In this document: in pieces, positions 42,831 through 51,584 of the stretch
How the letters are laid out: the number at the start of each line of letters is the position of its first letter
How positions within the stretch are numbered: the first letter of the stretch is position 1
Assembly (NCBI RefSeq): GCF_007859315.1
Contig: NZ_VOHA01000006.1
Span: 310,001-374,000, forward strand
Direction of reading: 5' to 3'
DNA: 64,000 nucleotides
DNA from: Reyranella sp. CPCC 100927
Lineage (GTDB): Bacteria > Pseudomonadota > Alphaproteobacteria > Reyranellales > Reyranellaceae
The notes under the pieces: model-generated
What the model was told of the DNA's origin: nothing
The model's database searches: none
What the model saw: the letters and a program-made list of their open reading frames with translations, nothing else
Program-made: the position numbers and the translations under genes

Positions 42831-42847
42831 AATAGTAACAATACTAA
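42831..42847. promoter_or_regulatory. Candidate MarR operator before the dipeptide transporter operon
   Basis: AATAGTAACAATACTAA contains TAGTA and TACTA arms around ACAA. Its reverse strand matches the element at 39541 in most positions (TTAGTA..T..TAC.A). It lies 83 bases upstream of the substrate-binding-protein gene. Confidence 0.5.
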
Positions 42848-42929
42848 CTAAACAGACGAAGGTCGTGCGGGCCGGCGCCTGCCGCCAGCGACTGTTCAAG
42901 CGCCATCCGGGGAACGAGGAAGGAAACCG

Positions 42930-44471
42930 ATGACCGAGATCAATCGCCGCGGCCTGTTGCGCGGTTCCGCCACAGCCGGCGTGCTGACCTTGGCGGGTCT
43001 GCCGCTGGACGCCGTGGCCGCCGACGCCAAACAGCTTGTCGTCCAGAGCGGCGCGCTCAATTCGTTGGATCCGGCGCATCAGATTTCGGCCGGCGATGAA
43101 GGCCGCGTCGCCATCCTGATCAGCAATGCGCTGCTGCGCTATGCGGCGGGCGAGAAGTTCGACCTCGTGCCCGATCTCGCCACCGGTTACGAGGTCGGCG
43201 ACGGTGGCAAGACCTATACTTTCAAGCTGCGCCAGGACGTGACGTGGCACGGCGGCTTCGGCAAGTTCACGGCGCGCGACGTGAAATTCTCGATCGAGCG
43301 CGTGCTGGATCCGGCGACCAAGTCGCGCAATGCTGGCCAGTTCAAGGACGTGGCTGCGGTCGAAGTCGTCGACGACGACACCGTGCGCTTTCGCCTCAAG
43401 GAGCCGTCGGCGGTGTTCCCGCATGCGGTCGCCACGTTCCGCGGCGGCTTCATGATGTGCGAGGCGGCGGCCAAGGCGCAGGGCGCTGACTACGGCAAGC
43501 TCGTGATCGGTACCGGGCCCTACATGCTGGAAAAGGCGGTGCTGGACCAGGAAATCGTGCTCAAGCGCAACGATGCCTATTTCGGCGACAAGCCGAAGCT
43601 GGAGAAGATTGTCTTCCGCGTCATCCGCGAGTCGAGCACGGCGTCACTGGCTTTCGAGCGCGGCCAGCTTGACCTGATCGACGTCAACGACCGCGAGGCG
43701 ACGGACCGCTACGCCAAGGATCCCAAGTCCACGCTGATGATCTCCAGCGTGACGACCGGGCTCTACCTGCTGACCTTCAACACCGGCAAGGCGCCCTTCG
43801 ACAAGAAGGAGGTACGCCAGGCCTTCCAGCACGCCATCAACAAGAAGGCGATCGTGGATGCCGTCTACGCGCAGCGCGGCCGCGTGGTGGACTCGGTCGT
43901 GCCGCCGGGTATCGAGGGCTATGCGCAGGTCAAGGCCTATCCGCACAATCCGGATCTGGCGCGCAAGATGCTGGCGGACGCCGGCGTGAAGGACCTGAAG
44001 TGCAGCCTCACCGTGCCGACGAGTTATCAGCGCGAGGCGGTGATGATCCAGGCCCAGCTGAAGCAGGTCGGTGTTACCCTGGATATCAAGCTCATCGACC
44101 GGCCGACCTGGTTCCGCGCGCTGGGCCAGTCGGATCACGACATCATCTGGAACGCGCATTTCCGCGCGCCGGCGGCCGATGCGTTCCTGTATCCCAGCTA
44201 TCATTCCTCGAACCAGCCGCCCAAGGGTACCAACTGCGCCTTCTACGCCGGCGTCGACGACCTGATCGACAAGGCGCGCGTGACGTTCGACGACAAGGCG
44301 CGCGCCGAACTCTACGCGCAGGCGCTGCAGCGCATCGCCGAGGACAGCCCGGCAATCCCGCTGACCCTGGAGCTCAATACCTACGTCACCCGCAAGACTG
44401 TGAAGGACATCAACGTCTATCGCGTGCCGGAGAATGCACCGGTGCTTGAACGGGCGTATATCGAGAAGTAG
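42930..44471 (+). CDS. Dipeptide/oligopeptide-type ABC transporter substrate-binding protein
   Basis: 513 residues, SBP family 5. The N-terminus NRRGLLRGSATAGVLTLAGL has the twin-arginine pattern, with cleavage expected near AVAA. YTFKLRQDVTWHGG and GTGPYML are family signatures. It delivers peptides, nickel, opines or similar ligands to the permeases encoded next. 193 bases with a repeat element separate it from the permease gene. Confidence 0.92.
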   Translation: MTEINRRGLLRGSATAGVLTLAGLPLDAVAADAKQLVVQSGALNSLDPAHQISAGDEGRVAILISNALLRYAAGEKFDLVPDLATGYEVGDGGKTYTFKLRQDVTWHGGFGKFTARDVKFSIERVLDPATKSRNAGQFKDVAAVEVVDDDTVRFRLKEPSAVFPHAVATFRGGFMMCEAAAKAQGADYGKLVIGTGPYMLEKAVLDQEIVLKRNDAYFGDKPKLEKIVFRVIRESSTASLAFERGQLDLIDVNDREATDRYAKDPKSTLMISSVTTGLYLLTFNTGKAPFDKKEVRQAFQHAINKKAIVDAVYAQRGRVVDSVVPPGIEGYAQVKAYPHNPDLARKMLADAGVKDLKCSLTVPTSYQREAVMIQAQLKQVGVTLDIKLIDRPTWFRALGQSDHDIIWNAHFRAPAADAFLYPSYHSSNQPPKGTNCAFYAGVDDLIDKARVTFDDKARAELYAQALQRIAEDSPAIPLTLELNTYVTRKTVKDINVYRVPENAPVLERAYIEK

Positions 44472-44520
44472 TTCATCGTCGTCTTGCGTCCACGATGGTG
44501 GCGGCGAGCGAGGAAGGTTT

Positions 44521-44617
44521 CACCATAGAGACATGGAGCACAGAGACACAGCGTCGCGTAACCATAGGCGCTCAGAATTCTCTTTCTCTGTGTCCCTCTG
44601 TGACCTCTGTGGTTCAT
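44521..44617. repeat. Imperfect inverted repeat of CACAGAG/CTCTGTG type
   Basis: CACCATAGAGACATGGAGCA and CACAGAGACACAG on the left face CTCTGTGTCCCTCTGTGACC and TCTGTGG on the right. Pairing is interrupted. Elements rich in CACAGAGACACAGAG are common intergenic repeats in many genomes. It lies between the binding-protein and permease genes. Confidence 0.5.
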
Positions 44618-44664
44618 CTTTTTCCATAGTGGCTCTGCATGGGTAGCGAAAGTCACCTGCGTTC

Positions 44665-45600
44665 ATGGGCATCCTGATCCGCTTCCTGTCCCAGGCGTTG
44701 CCGACCCTGCTCGGGGCCGTCACCATCCTGTTCCTGCTGTTGCGCATGATCCCCGGCGATCCGGCGCAGGCGATGCTGGGCGCGGACGCCACGGCGGCGG
44801 ACCTCGCGCGCCTGCGCCAGGATCTCGGATTGGATCAGCCGCTGTGGGTGCAGTACGGCGTGTTCCTGCACAACTTCGTGGTCGGCGACTGGGGTAATTC
44901 CATCGTCACCAAGACGTCGGCGCTGGAGCGGGTGATCGAGGCGCTGCCCAGCACCTTGATGCTGTGCGCGGCGGCGATCGTGGTCATCATCGGCATCAGT
45001 CTGCCGGCCGGCGTGATCAGTGCGGTGAAGCGTGACAGCTGGATCGACTACGGCGTTTCGCTGGCCGTCTTCCTGCTGATGTCGATGCCGCAGTTCTGGC
45101 TCGGCCTGCTGCTGTTGCTGGTGCTGTCCTATTGGCTCGACTGGTTTCCGATCTTCGGCGCCGGCGAGGCCGGCGATATGCTTTCGCAGTTGCATCACCT
45201 GGTCCTGCCGGCACTCACCCTGGCGGCCGGCTTCCTCGGCCTGGTCACCCGGCTCACGCGCTCGAGCATGCTCGAGGTGCTGGGGCGCGACTATGTGCGC
45301 ACGGCACGCGCCAAGGGCGTGCGCGAGCCCGTGGTGATCGTGAAGCATGCGCTGCGCAATGCCCTGCTGTCGGTGGTGACGGTGATCGGCCTGACGATGG
45401 GCCAGCTGCTGGGCGGCGCCGTGATCGTCGAGGTCGTGTTTGCGCGGCCCGGTGTCGGCACGATGATCTGGGATGCCATCCTGCAGCGCGACTATCCGCA
45501 AGTACAGGCGGCGGTGGCGGTGTTCGCCGCGCTCTTCATTTTCACGAACTTCCTCACCGACCTGCTGTACGGGCTGCTCAACCCGCGGATCCGGGTCTGA
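44665..45600 (+). CDS. Dipeptide-type ABC transporter permease, DppB-like
   Basis: 311 residues, six membrane helices. LPTLLGAVTILFLLLRMIPGDPA starts the protein, and the ATPase-contact EAA-like loop reads DYVRTARAKGVREPVVIVKHALRNAL. It pairs with the next permease. The gap to the next gene is two bases. Confidence 0.94.
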   Translation: MGILIRFLSQALPTLLGAVTILFLLLRMIPGDPAQAMLGADATAADLARLRQDLGLDQPLWVQYGVFLHNFVVGDWGNSIVTKTSALERVIEALPSTLMLCAAAIVVIIGISLPAGVISAVKRDSWIDYGVSLAVFLLMSMPQFWLGLLLLLVLSYWLDWFPIFGAGEAGDMLSQLHHLVLPALTLAAGFLGLVTRLTRSSMLEVLGRDYVRTARAKGVREPVVIVKHALRNALLSVVTVIGLTMGQLLGGAVIVEVVFARPGVGTMIWDAILQRDYPQVQAAVAVFAALFIFTNFLTDLLYGLLNPRIRV

Positions 45601-45602
45601 TC

Positions 45603-46433
45603 ATGCTGGCGCTCATCCTCAAGAAACCCAAGGCGGTGGCGGGCCTGAGCCTGGTCGGGTTGATGCTGTTGCTGGCCCTGCTGGCACCGTGGATCGCACC
45701 CTACGATCCGCTGGCACTCGATCCCGCCGTCAGCAACCAGGCGCCATCCGGACAGTTCTGGCTGGGCACGGACTTCTTCGGCCGCGACGTGCTGTCCCGC
45801 ATGATCTGGGGCGCCCGGCCGTCGCTGCTGATCGGCTTCGCCAGTGTCGCGGTCGGCTGTCTGATCGGCTCGGCCATCGGTCTGGCGGCAGGTTATTTTC
45901 GCGGTTGGGTCGACGCGGTCCTGATGCGACCCGTCGACGTGCTGCTGAGCTTTCCGATCGTCGTGTTGGCTCTGGCCCTGGTCGCCGCGCTGGGACCCAG
46001 CCTGTTCAACCTGATCATCACCATCAGCCTGCTGTTCGTGCCGCGGTTCGCGCGGGTGGTACGGGCCGAGGCGATGGCGCTGCGCGAGCTGGATTACATC
46101 GATGCGGCGCGCGTCGCCGGGCAGCGGCCTGTGGCGATCATCACGCGGCACGTGCTGCCCAATGCGATGGCGCAGATCATCGTTACGTGCACCGTGTTCA
46201 TGGCCAACGCCATCCTGGTCGAGGCCGGCCTGTCCTTTCTCGGCGTCGGCGTCACGCCGCCCGAGCCGTCGTGGGGCAACATGCTGGCCGAGGGCCGGAA
46301 CAATATCCTGGGCGCGCCGTGGCTCACGACATTCCCCGGCGTGATGCTGACCCTGACCTTGATCGGCTTCAACCTGCTGGGCGACGCATTGCGCGACATT
46401 CTCGATCCGCGCCTGCGCGGCCTGCACAGCTGA
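45603..46433 (+). CDS. Dipeptide-type ABC transporter permease, DppC-like
   Basis: 276 residues from ATG 45603. LGTDFFGRDVLSRMIWGARPSL and the EAA loop DYIDAARVAGQRPVAIITRHVLPNAM are diagnostic. Followed by an inverted repeat before the ATPase genes. Confidence 0.94.
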   Translation: MLALILKKPKAVAGLSLVGLMLLLALLAPWIAPYDPLALDPAVSNQAPSGQFWLGTDFFGRDVLSRMIWGARPSLLIGFASVAVGCLIGSAIGLAAGYFRGWVDAVLMRPVDVLLSFPIVVLALALVAALGPSLFNLIITISLLFVPRFARVVRAEAMALRELDYIDAARVAGQRPVAIITRHVLPNAMAQIIVTCTVFMANAILVEAGLSFLGVGVTPPEPSWGNMLAEGRNNILGAPWLTTFPGVMLTLTLIGFNLLGDALRDILDPRLRGLHS

Positions 46434-46467
46434 GGGACGCGCGCATGACGCTGGTGAGCCCGCACCT

Positions 46468-46535
46468 CTGTCATCCCGAGCGCAGCGAGGGATCTCGTCT
46501 GCTCCCTGGATCCCTCGCTGCGCTCGGGATGACAG
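46468..46535. repeat. Perfect 27-bp inverted repeat inside the transporter operon
   Basis: Arms 46468-46494 and 46509-46535 are exact inverted copies around a 14-base loop; the left arm starts CTGTCATCCCGAGCGCAGCG. It sits between the second permease and first ATPase gene. Relatives lie at 50046, 51359 and, more distantly, 55643. Confidence 0.9.
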
Positions 46536-46571
46536 CATGCGTTGCGACGACCGATGCCACCGGGACCTGAC

Positions 46572-47546
46572 ATGACACTGCTGTCCGTCAACAACCTCGC
46601 CACCGAGTTCAACACCCAGGCCGGGCCGCGGCGGGCGATCGACGGCGTGAGCTTCAGTGTCGAGCGCGGCGAGGTGCTGGGCATCGTCGGCGAGAGCGGT
46701 TCGGGCAAGAGCGTGACGGCGCTCTCCATCATGGGTCTGATCGACCCGCAGGTCGGGCGCATTTCAGGCGGTTCGATCACGTTCGACGGTCGCGACCTTG
46801 TCGGCCTGAAACTGGCTGAACTGCAGGCGTTGCGCGGCAAGCGCATCTCGATGGTCTTCCAGGAACCGCTGTCGGCGCTCAATCCCTGCTTCACGATCGG
46901 TGATCAGATCGGCGAGGTGTTCGTGGCGCATGGCGATGGGGCCGGCGCCGCGACGCGTGCGCGCGTGCTCGAGCTTCTGAAGCTGGTGCACATTCCCGAT
47001 CCAGAAGGCATCCTGCGGCGCTACCCGCATGAGATCAGCGGCGGCATGCGCCAGCGCGCCATGATCGCCATGGCGCTGGCCTATACGCCCGACCTGCTGA
47101 TCGCCGACGAGCCCACGACGGCGCTGGATGTCACGATCCAGGCCCAGGTGTTGAACCTGATCGATCGCCTGCGCCAGGAATTGAAGCTCGCGGTGATCCT
47201 GATCACGCACGACATCGGCATCGTGGCGCAATACACCGATCGGGTGGCGGTGATGTACGGCGGCCGCATCGTCGAAACCGGTCCGGCCGAGACCCTGCTG
47301 TCGGCACCGCGACATCCCTATACGATCGGGCTGTTGGCCTCTGTGCCGCGACTGGGCGCGCGCCGACCGGGCGAGCGGCTGCAGGAGATCCCCGGCACCG
47401 TGCCCTCCATCACCGAGATCCTGCCCGGCTGTCGCTTTGCATCGCGCTGCGCGCACCGCATGAGCCGGTGTGACGAGCAGGCACCTGCGCTGGTGGAGCG
47501 CGCGCCGGGGCAGGCGGCGGCGTGCTGGTGGACGGAGGCGGCATGA
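46572..47546 (+). CDS. Dipeptide-type ABC transporter ATPase, DppD-like
   Basis: 324 residues from ATG 46572; an in-frame ATG at 46542 lies next to the repeat. Walker A GESGSGKSV, signature ISGGMRQRAMI, Walker B LLIADEPTTALD and the C-terminal oligopeptide motif CRFASRCAHRMSRCDEQAP (possible Fe-S/Cys site) are present. It overlaps the next ATG (ATGA). Confidence 0.95.
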   Translation: MTLLSVNNLATEFNTQAGPRRAIDGVSFSVERGEVLGIVGESGSGKSVTALSIMGLIDPQVGRISGGSITFDGRDLVGLKLAELQALRGKRISMVFQEPLSALNPCFTIGDQIGEVFVAHGDGAGAATRARVLELLKLVHIPDPEGILRRYPHEISGGMRQRAMIAMALAYTPDLLIADEPTTALDVTIQAQVLNLIDRLRQELKLAVILITHDIGIVAQYTDRVAVMYGGRIVETGPAETLLSAPRHPYTIGLLASVPRLGARRPGERLQEIPGTVPSITEILPGCRFASRCAHRMSRCDEQAPALVERAPGQAAACWWTEAA

Positions 47547-48517
47547 GCGCGCCGGACGGCTTATTGCTCGAGGTCAACGACCTCGCGATGCGCTACGCCG
47601 TGCGCCGGCGCTCGCCGTTCGAGGCACGGCGTTACGTGCATGCCGTCAACGGCATCGATATCCGCCTGCGCCATGGCGAGACGTTGGGCATTGTCGGCGA
47701 AAGCGGTTGCGGCAAGACCACGCTGGCGCGGTGCATCCTGCGCCTGCTGGAGCCGACCCGCGGTCGCATCGTACTGAACGGACGCGACATCACTCATGCC
47801 AAGGGTGGTGAATTGCGCGCGGCGCGGCGTGACATGCAGTTCGTGTTCCAGGACCCGTACGCGTCACTCGATCCAAGGCTGCGGGCGGTCGATCTGGTGC
47901 GCGAACCGCTCGACGCCCTCTCGACCCTCTCACGCGCCGAGGCCAACGAGCGGGCGATCGGGCTGCTGGAAAAGGTCGGCCTGACACGGGCGCAGGCGCA
48001 ACGCTATCCGCACCAGTTCTCCGGCGGCCAGCGCCAGCGCATCGGGATCGCGCGTGCGCTGGCGTTGAACCCCAAGCTGGTGCTGGCCGATGAGCCGGTC
48101 AGCGCGCTGGACGTATCGATCCGGGCCCAGATCCTCAACCTGATGGCGGCGCTGCGCGAGGAACTGGGGCTCAGCTACATCGTGATCTCGCACGACCTCG
48201 CGATCATCGACCATGTCTGCGACCGCGTGGCCATCATCTATCTCGGCCGCATCGTGGAGCAGGGCGAGGTCGCCGACGTCTTCAACCGGCCGCGGCATCC
48301 TTACACGCAGGCGCTGCTGGCCGCAGTACCGCATCATGATCCGCGCCAGCGCCGGCGCGCGGCCGAGATCGTGGGTGACCTGCCTAATCCGACAGCGCCG
48401 CCGCCCGGTTGTACCTTCCACCCGCGCTGCCCCAAGGCCACCGACCTCTGCAAGCGCGTGGCCCCGCAGACGACCACGACCGACGGCCACGACGTTGCCT
48501 GCCATCATCCGGATTAA
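47543..48517 (+). CDS. Dipeptide-type ABC transporter ATPase, DppF-like
   Basis: 324 residues from ATG 47543. Walker [10 protein letters not shown], signature [11 protein letters not shown], Walker [14 protein letters not shown]-terminal [15 protein letters not shown] is the partner Cys motif. It completes a five-gene importer. Confidence 0.95.
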   Translation: MSAPDGLLLEVNDLAMRYAVRRRSPFEARRYVHAVNGIDIRLRHGETLGIVGESGCGKTTLARCILRLLEPTRGRIVLNGRDITHAKGGELRAARRDMQFVFQDPYASLDPRLRAVDLVREPLDALSTLSRAEANERAIGLLEKVGLTRAQAQRYPHQFSGGQRQRIGIARALALNPKLVLADEPVSALDVSIRAQILNLMAALREELGLSYIVISHDLAIIDHVCDRVAIIYLGRIVEQGEVADVFNRPRHPYTQALLAAVPHHDPRQRRRAAEIVGDLPNPTAPPPGCTFHPRCPKATDLCKRVAPQTTTTDGHDVACHHPD

Positions 48518-48525
48518 CCGTCATC

Positions 48526-48652
48526 TTTGGACCGCGCGCGTCCACGCGCGCATTCGCTCGGAGCGAAGCGGAGTGCGAACGTCGGCGCTAACGCGCACAG
48601 GCGAAAGCAAAGCTTTCGCCGAAGATGCGCGCGTGGACGCGCGCGGTCCAAA
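48526..48652. repeat. Perfect 28-bp inverted repeat with two inner hairpins
   Basis: Outer arms 48526-48553 and 48625-48652 match exactly in inverted form (left arm begins TTTGGACCGCGCGCGTCC). The 71-base interior has TTCGCTC-G-GAGCGAA (48553-48567) and GGCGAAAGC-AAA-GCTTTCGCC (48600-48620). It can fold into a branched, cloverleaf-like shape. Its right arm ends six bases before the ribosome-binding site of the next gene. Confidence 0.9.
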
Positions 48653-48669
48653 AAAATGGAGAACACCTG

Positions 48670-50037
48670 ATGCATCCCGTCGTTGATGTGATCCGCGCCG
48701 AGCTCGGCGATGTGGCGGTGCTGACCGGCGAGGACGTGGCGGCGCGACCGGTGTCGCGCATCATCAAGAGCGGTTGCGCGGCCATGGCGATCGTCAGGCC
48801 CAAGAGTACGCAGGAAGTCGCGCTGGTGATGCGGCTGTGCCACGAGGCCGGCATTGCCGTGGTGCCACGCGGCGGCATGACGGGGCTGGTCGGCGGCAGT
48901 CTGGTGGGGCCGGACGAGATCGCGCTGTCGCTGGAACGCATGACACGCATCGAGGAGGTCGATCTGCTGACCCAGACCATGACGGTCGAGGCCGGCGTGC
49001 CGCTGCAGGCGATCCAGGACGCGGCCGAGGCGCATGACCTGCTGTTCCCGCTCGATCTCGGTGCGCGCGGGTCGGCCACCATCGGCGGCAACATCGCCAC
49101 CAACGCCGGCGGCAACAAGGTGCTGCGCTACGGCATGGTGCGCGACATGGTGCTGGGGCTGGAGGCCGTGCTGCCCGACGGCGAGATCGTGTCCTCGATG
49201 TTCAAGATCCTGAAGAACAACACCGGGATCGACCTCAAGCAGCTCTTCATCGGCAGCGAGGGTACGCTGGGGATTGTCACCCGCGCCGTCCTGCGCTTGC
49301 AGCCGGCGCCGCGCTCGCGCCAGACCATGCTGGGTGCCTTCCGCGATTTCGATGCCGTGACCCGGACCTTGGCTCATATGCGCGCGGCGTCGGGCGGCAA
49401 CCTCAGTTCTTACGAGGTGATGTGGCGCGACTACTACCTGCTGCTCACGGCGCCGGACCGCCACGCACCGCCGCTGGATCAGGCCTATCCGTTCTATGCC
49501 CTGATCGAGTGCGAGGGTGCCGATCCGGCCGGCGACGATGCGGCGTTCCAGTCACATCTCGAGACGGCGATGGAGCGCGGCTGGCTGGCCGACGCGGTGA
49601 TCGCACGCTCGGAAGCCGAGCGGCAACAGTTGTGGCGCATCCGTGACGACGTCCACTACCTGCTGACCCTCTCGCCGCTGTTCGTGTTCGACATCAGCCT
49701 GCCGATCGCCGAGATGGACAGCTATGTGGCCAATCTGCGTGTGGCGCTGGAACAGCGATGGACGGCGCCGACGCTGATTTCCTACGGCCACCTCGGCGAC
49801 GGCAACCTGCACCTGGCGTTGTCCTGCGGCACTGTCGCCGACAAGGAGGCGGTGGAGCGGCTGGTCTACGAGCCGTTGCAGGCGTTCCGCGGCTCGATCT
49901 CGGCCGAACACGGTATCGGCGTCGACAAGAAGAAGTATCTCGGCATCACGCGCACGCCGGCCGAAATCAAGCTGATGAGGGCGCTGAAGATGGCCATCGA
50001 TCCCGCCGGACGCCTGAACCCCGGTAAGATCGTTTGA
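48670..50037 (+). CDS. FAD-linked oxidase (GlcD/D-2-hydroxyacid dehydrogenase type)
   Basis: 455 residues from ATG 48670 with GGAGA upstream. The FAD-binding (VAO-type) domain includes PRGGMTGLVGGS and ATIGGNIATNAGG; the C-terminal domain includes YGHLGDGNLHL and SAEHGIGVDKKKYL. The family oxidises D-lactate, glycolate or D-2-hydroxyglutarate to keto acids. Cytosolic or membrane-attached. It lies downstream of the transporter genes, so it may use an imported hydroxyacid. Confidence 0.92.
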   Translation: MHPVVDVIRAELGDVAVLTGEDVAARPVSRIIKSGCAAMAIVRPKSTQEVALVMRLCHEAGIAVVPRGGMTGLVGGSLVGPDEIALSLERMTRIEEVDLLTQTMTVEAGVPLQAIQDAAEAHDLLFPLDLGARGSATIGGNIATNAGGNKVLRYGMVRDMVLGLEAVLPDGEIVSSMFKILKNNTGIDLKQLFIGSEGTLGIVTRAVLRLQPAPRSRQTMLGAFRDFDAVTRTLAHMRAASGGNLSSYEVMWRDYYLLLTAPDRHAPPLDQAYPFYALIECEGADPAGDDAAFQSHLETAMERGWLADAVIARSEAERQQLWRIRDDVHYLLTLSPLFVFDISLPIAEMDSYVANLRVALEQRWTAPTLISYGHLGDGNLHLALSCGTVADKEAVERLVYEPLQAFRGSISAEHGIGVDKKKYLGITRTPAEIKLMRALKMAIDPAGRLNPGKIV

Positions 50038-50045
50038 GCGTCTCT

Positions 50046-50113
50046 CTGTCATGTCGAGTGTAGCGAGACATCCAGGCGCTGCCCTGGATCCCTCGCTACG
50101 CTCGGGATGACAG
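50046..50113. repeat. Imperfect inverted repeat, GTCATCCCGAG family
   Basis: Arms of about 31 bases (50046-50076 and 50083-50113) match in 26 positions. The left arm is of the ATGTCGAG type and the right arm is of the CTCGGGATGACAG type, so two sequence variants of the element are joined. Lies between two flavoenzyme genes. Confidence 0.8.
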
Positions 50114-50155
50114 CTTCAGCGAATTGTCCTATGTCGCGTCAACGTGAGAGCGAGC

Positions 50156-51340
50156 ATGACTGACCTTCCCATCCTGATCTCGGGCGGCGGCATCGGCGGA
50201 CTGGCAGCGGCGCTGGGCCTGGCCAACAAAGGCCATGCCGTGACGGTGCTGGAGCAGGCGTCATCCCTGGGCGAGATCGGCGCCGGCATCCAGATCGGCC
50301 CCAACGCGTTTCATGCGCTCGACCGCCTGGGCGTTGGTCCGGCGGCACGCGCCAAGGCCGTCTATGTCGATGCGTTGGTGCTGATGGATGCGCTCTCCGA
50401 CGAACAGGTTTGCGCCATCCCGCTGGACGAGCCGTTCCGTCAGCGCTTCGGCAATCCCTATGCCGTGATCCATCGCGCCGATCTGCACGGCGTGCTGGTT
50501 GACGGCTGCCGCGCCCATGAACGGGTCACACTGCGCACCGGAGCCCGGGTTGCGGGTTACGATCAGGACGGCGCTGGCGTGGCAGCGCGATTGGCCGATG
50601 GCGAGCGTGTGAAAGGCCAGGCGCTGATCGGCGCCGATGGCCTGCATTCGCCGGTGCGTGCGCAAGTGGTGGGCGATGGTGCGCCGGTGGTCTCGGGCCA
50701 CACGACGTATCGGTCGGTGATCCCCACTGCGATGATGCCGGAGGCCCTGCGGTGGAACGGCGCCACGCTGTGGGCGGGGCCGAAGTGCCATATCGTGCAC
50801 TATCCGTTGCAGGGCTGGAAGGTGTTCAACCTGGTGGCCACGGTGCAGAACAACGCGACAGAGGCGGTGGCGGGCGAACCGGTGCCGACCGAACTGGTGC
50901 GGCAGAGCTTTGCGCACCTGGCGCCGCGGCCGCAGAGCATCATCCATGCCGCCGAGAGCTGGAAGCGTTGGGTTCTGTGCGATCGCGAGCCGCAAGAGCG
51001 CTGGATCGACGGCCGAGTGGCGTTGCTGGGCGATGCCGCGCACCCGATGTTGCAGTACATGGCGCAAGGCGCCTGCATGGCCATGGAAGACGCAGTATGC
51101 CTGGCCGAAACCGTGGCCACCGCGGCCGGCGACATCGACGCCGGCCTGGAGGCTTACCGCGAGCGGCGGTTGCCACGCACCACGCGCCTGCAGCTCTCCT
51201 CGCGGGCCATGGGTGAATACGTCTATCACCCCGACGGCGCCCGCCGCCTGGCGCGCAACGCCTGGCTCAAGGCGAAGAGCGCGACGGACTTCTTCGACAG
51301 CGTCGAATGGCTCTACGGCGTGCGTGGCATGGCGGTGTAA
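50156..51340 (+). CDS. FAD-dependent aromatic-ring monooxygenase-like protein
   Basis: 394 residues from ATG 50156 (GTG 50144 possible). SGGGIGGLAAALGLANKG binds FAD; the GDAAHPMLQYMAQGACMAMEDAVCLAE stretch is the second FAD signature. Closest family types are 3-hydroxybenzoate 6-hydroxylase and salicylate hydroxylase (PHBH class). It uses NAD(P)H and oxygen on a hydroxylated aromatic; the exact substrate is unknown. Confidence 0.88.
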   Translation: MTDLPILISGGGIGGLAAALGLANKGHAVTVLEQASSLGEIGAGIQIGPNAFHALDRLGVGPAARAKAVYVDALVLMDALSDEQVCAIPLDEPFRQRFGNPYAVIHRADLHGVLVDGCRAHERVTLRTGARVAGYDQDGAGVAARLADGERVKGQALIGADGLHSPVRAQVVGDGAPVVSGHTTYRSVIPTAMMPEALRWNGATLWAGPKCHIVHYPLQGWKVFNLVATVQNNATEAVAGEPVPTELVRQSFAHLAPRPQSIIHAAESWKRWVLCDREPQERWIDGRVALLGDAAHPMLQYMAQGACMAMEDAVCLAETVATAAGDIDAGLEAYRERRLPRTTRLQLSSRAMGEYVYHPDGARRLARNAWLKAKSATDFFDSVEWLYGVRGMAV

Positions 51341-51358
51341 TCGCAGGGTTGTTCAAAT

Positions 51359-51439
51359 CGTCATCCCGAGCGCAGCGAGGGATCTCCCGGGAACGGAGAC
51401 TCTGTTTCTTCGAGATGTCTCGCTGCGCTCGACATGACG
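51359..51439. repeat. Imperfect inverted repeat, GTCATCCCGAG family
   Basis: Arms 51359-51386 and 51412-51439 match in 24 of 28 positions. The differences are CC/GT and GG/AC pairs that swap between the two variants of this family. It follows the monooxygenase gene. Confidence 0.8.
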
Positions 51440-51584
51440 GATCGGCCATAGAACCGACCAGCACAGGACAAGTGCACGCTTGTCTGTGGATGATCGCGCC
51501 CGGCGTCATCTAAACGTCACCAGCGCGCAAAGGGAGCGCAACGCGCGCGGGGTACGCGGCAGGACCGCCAGCATCGGAGGTCCC

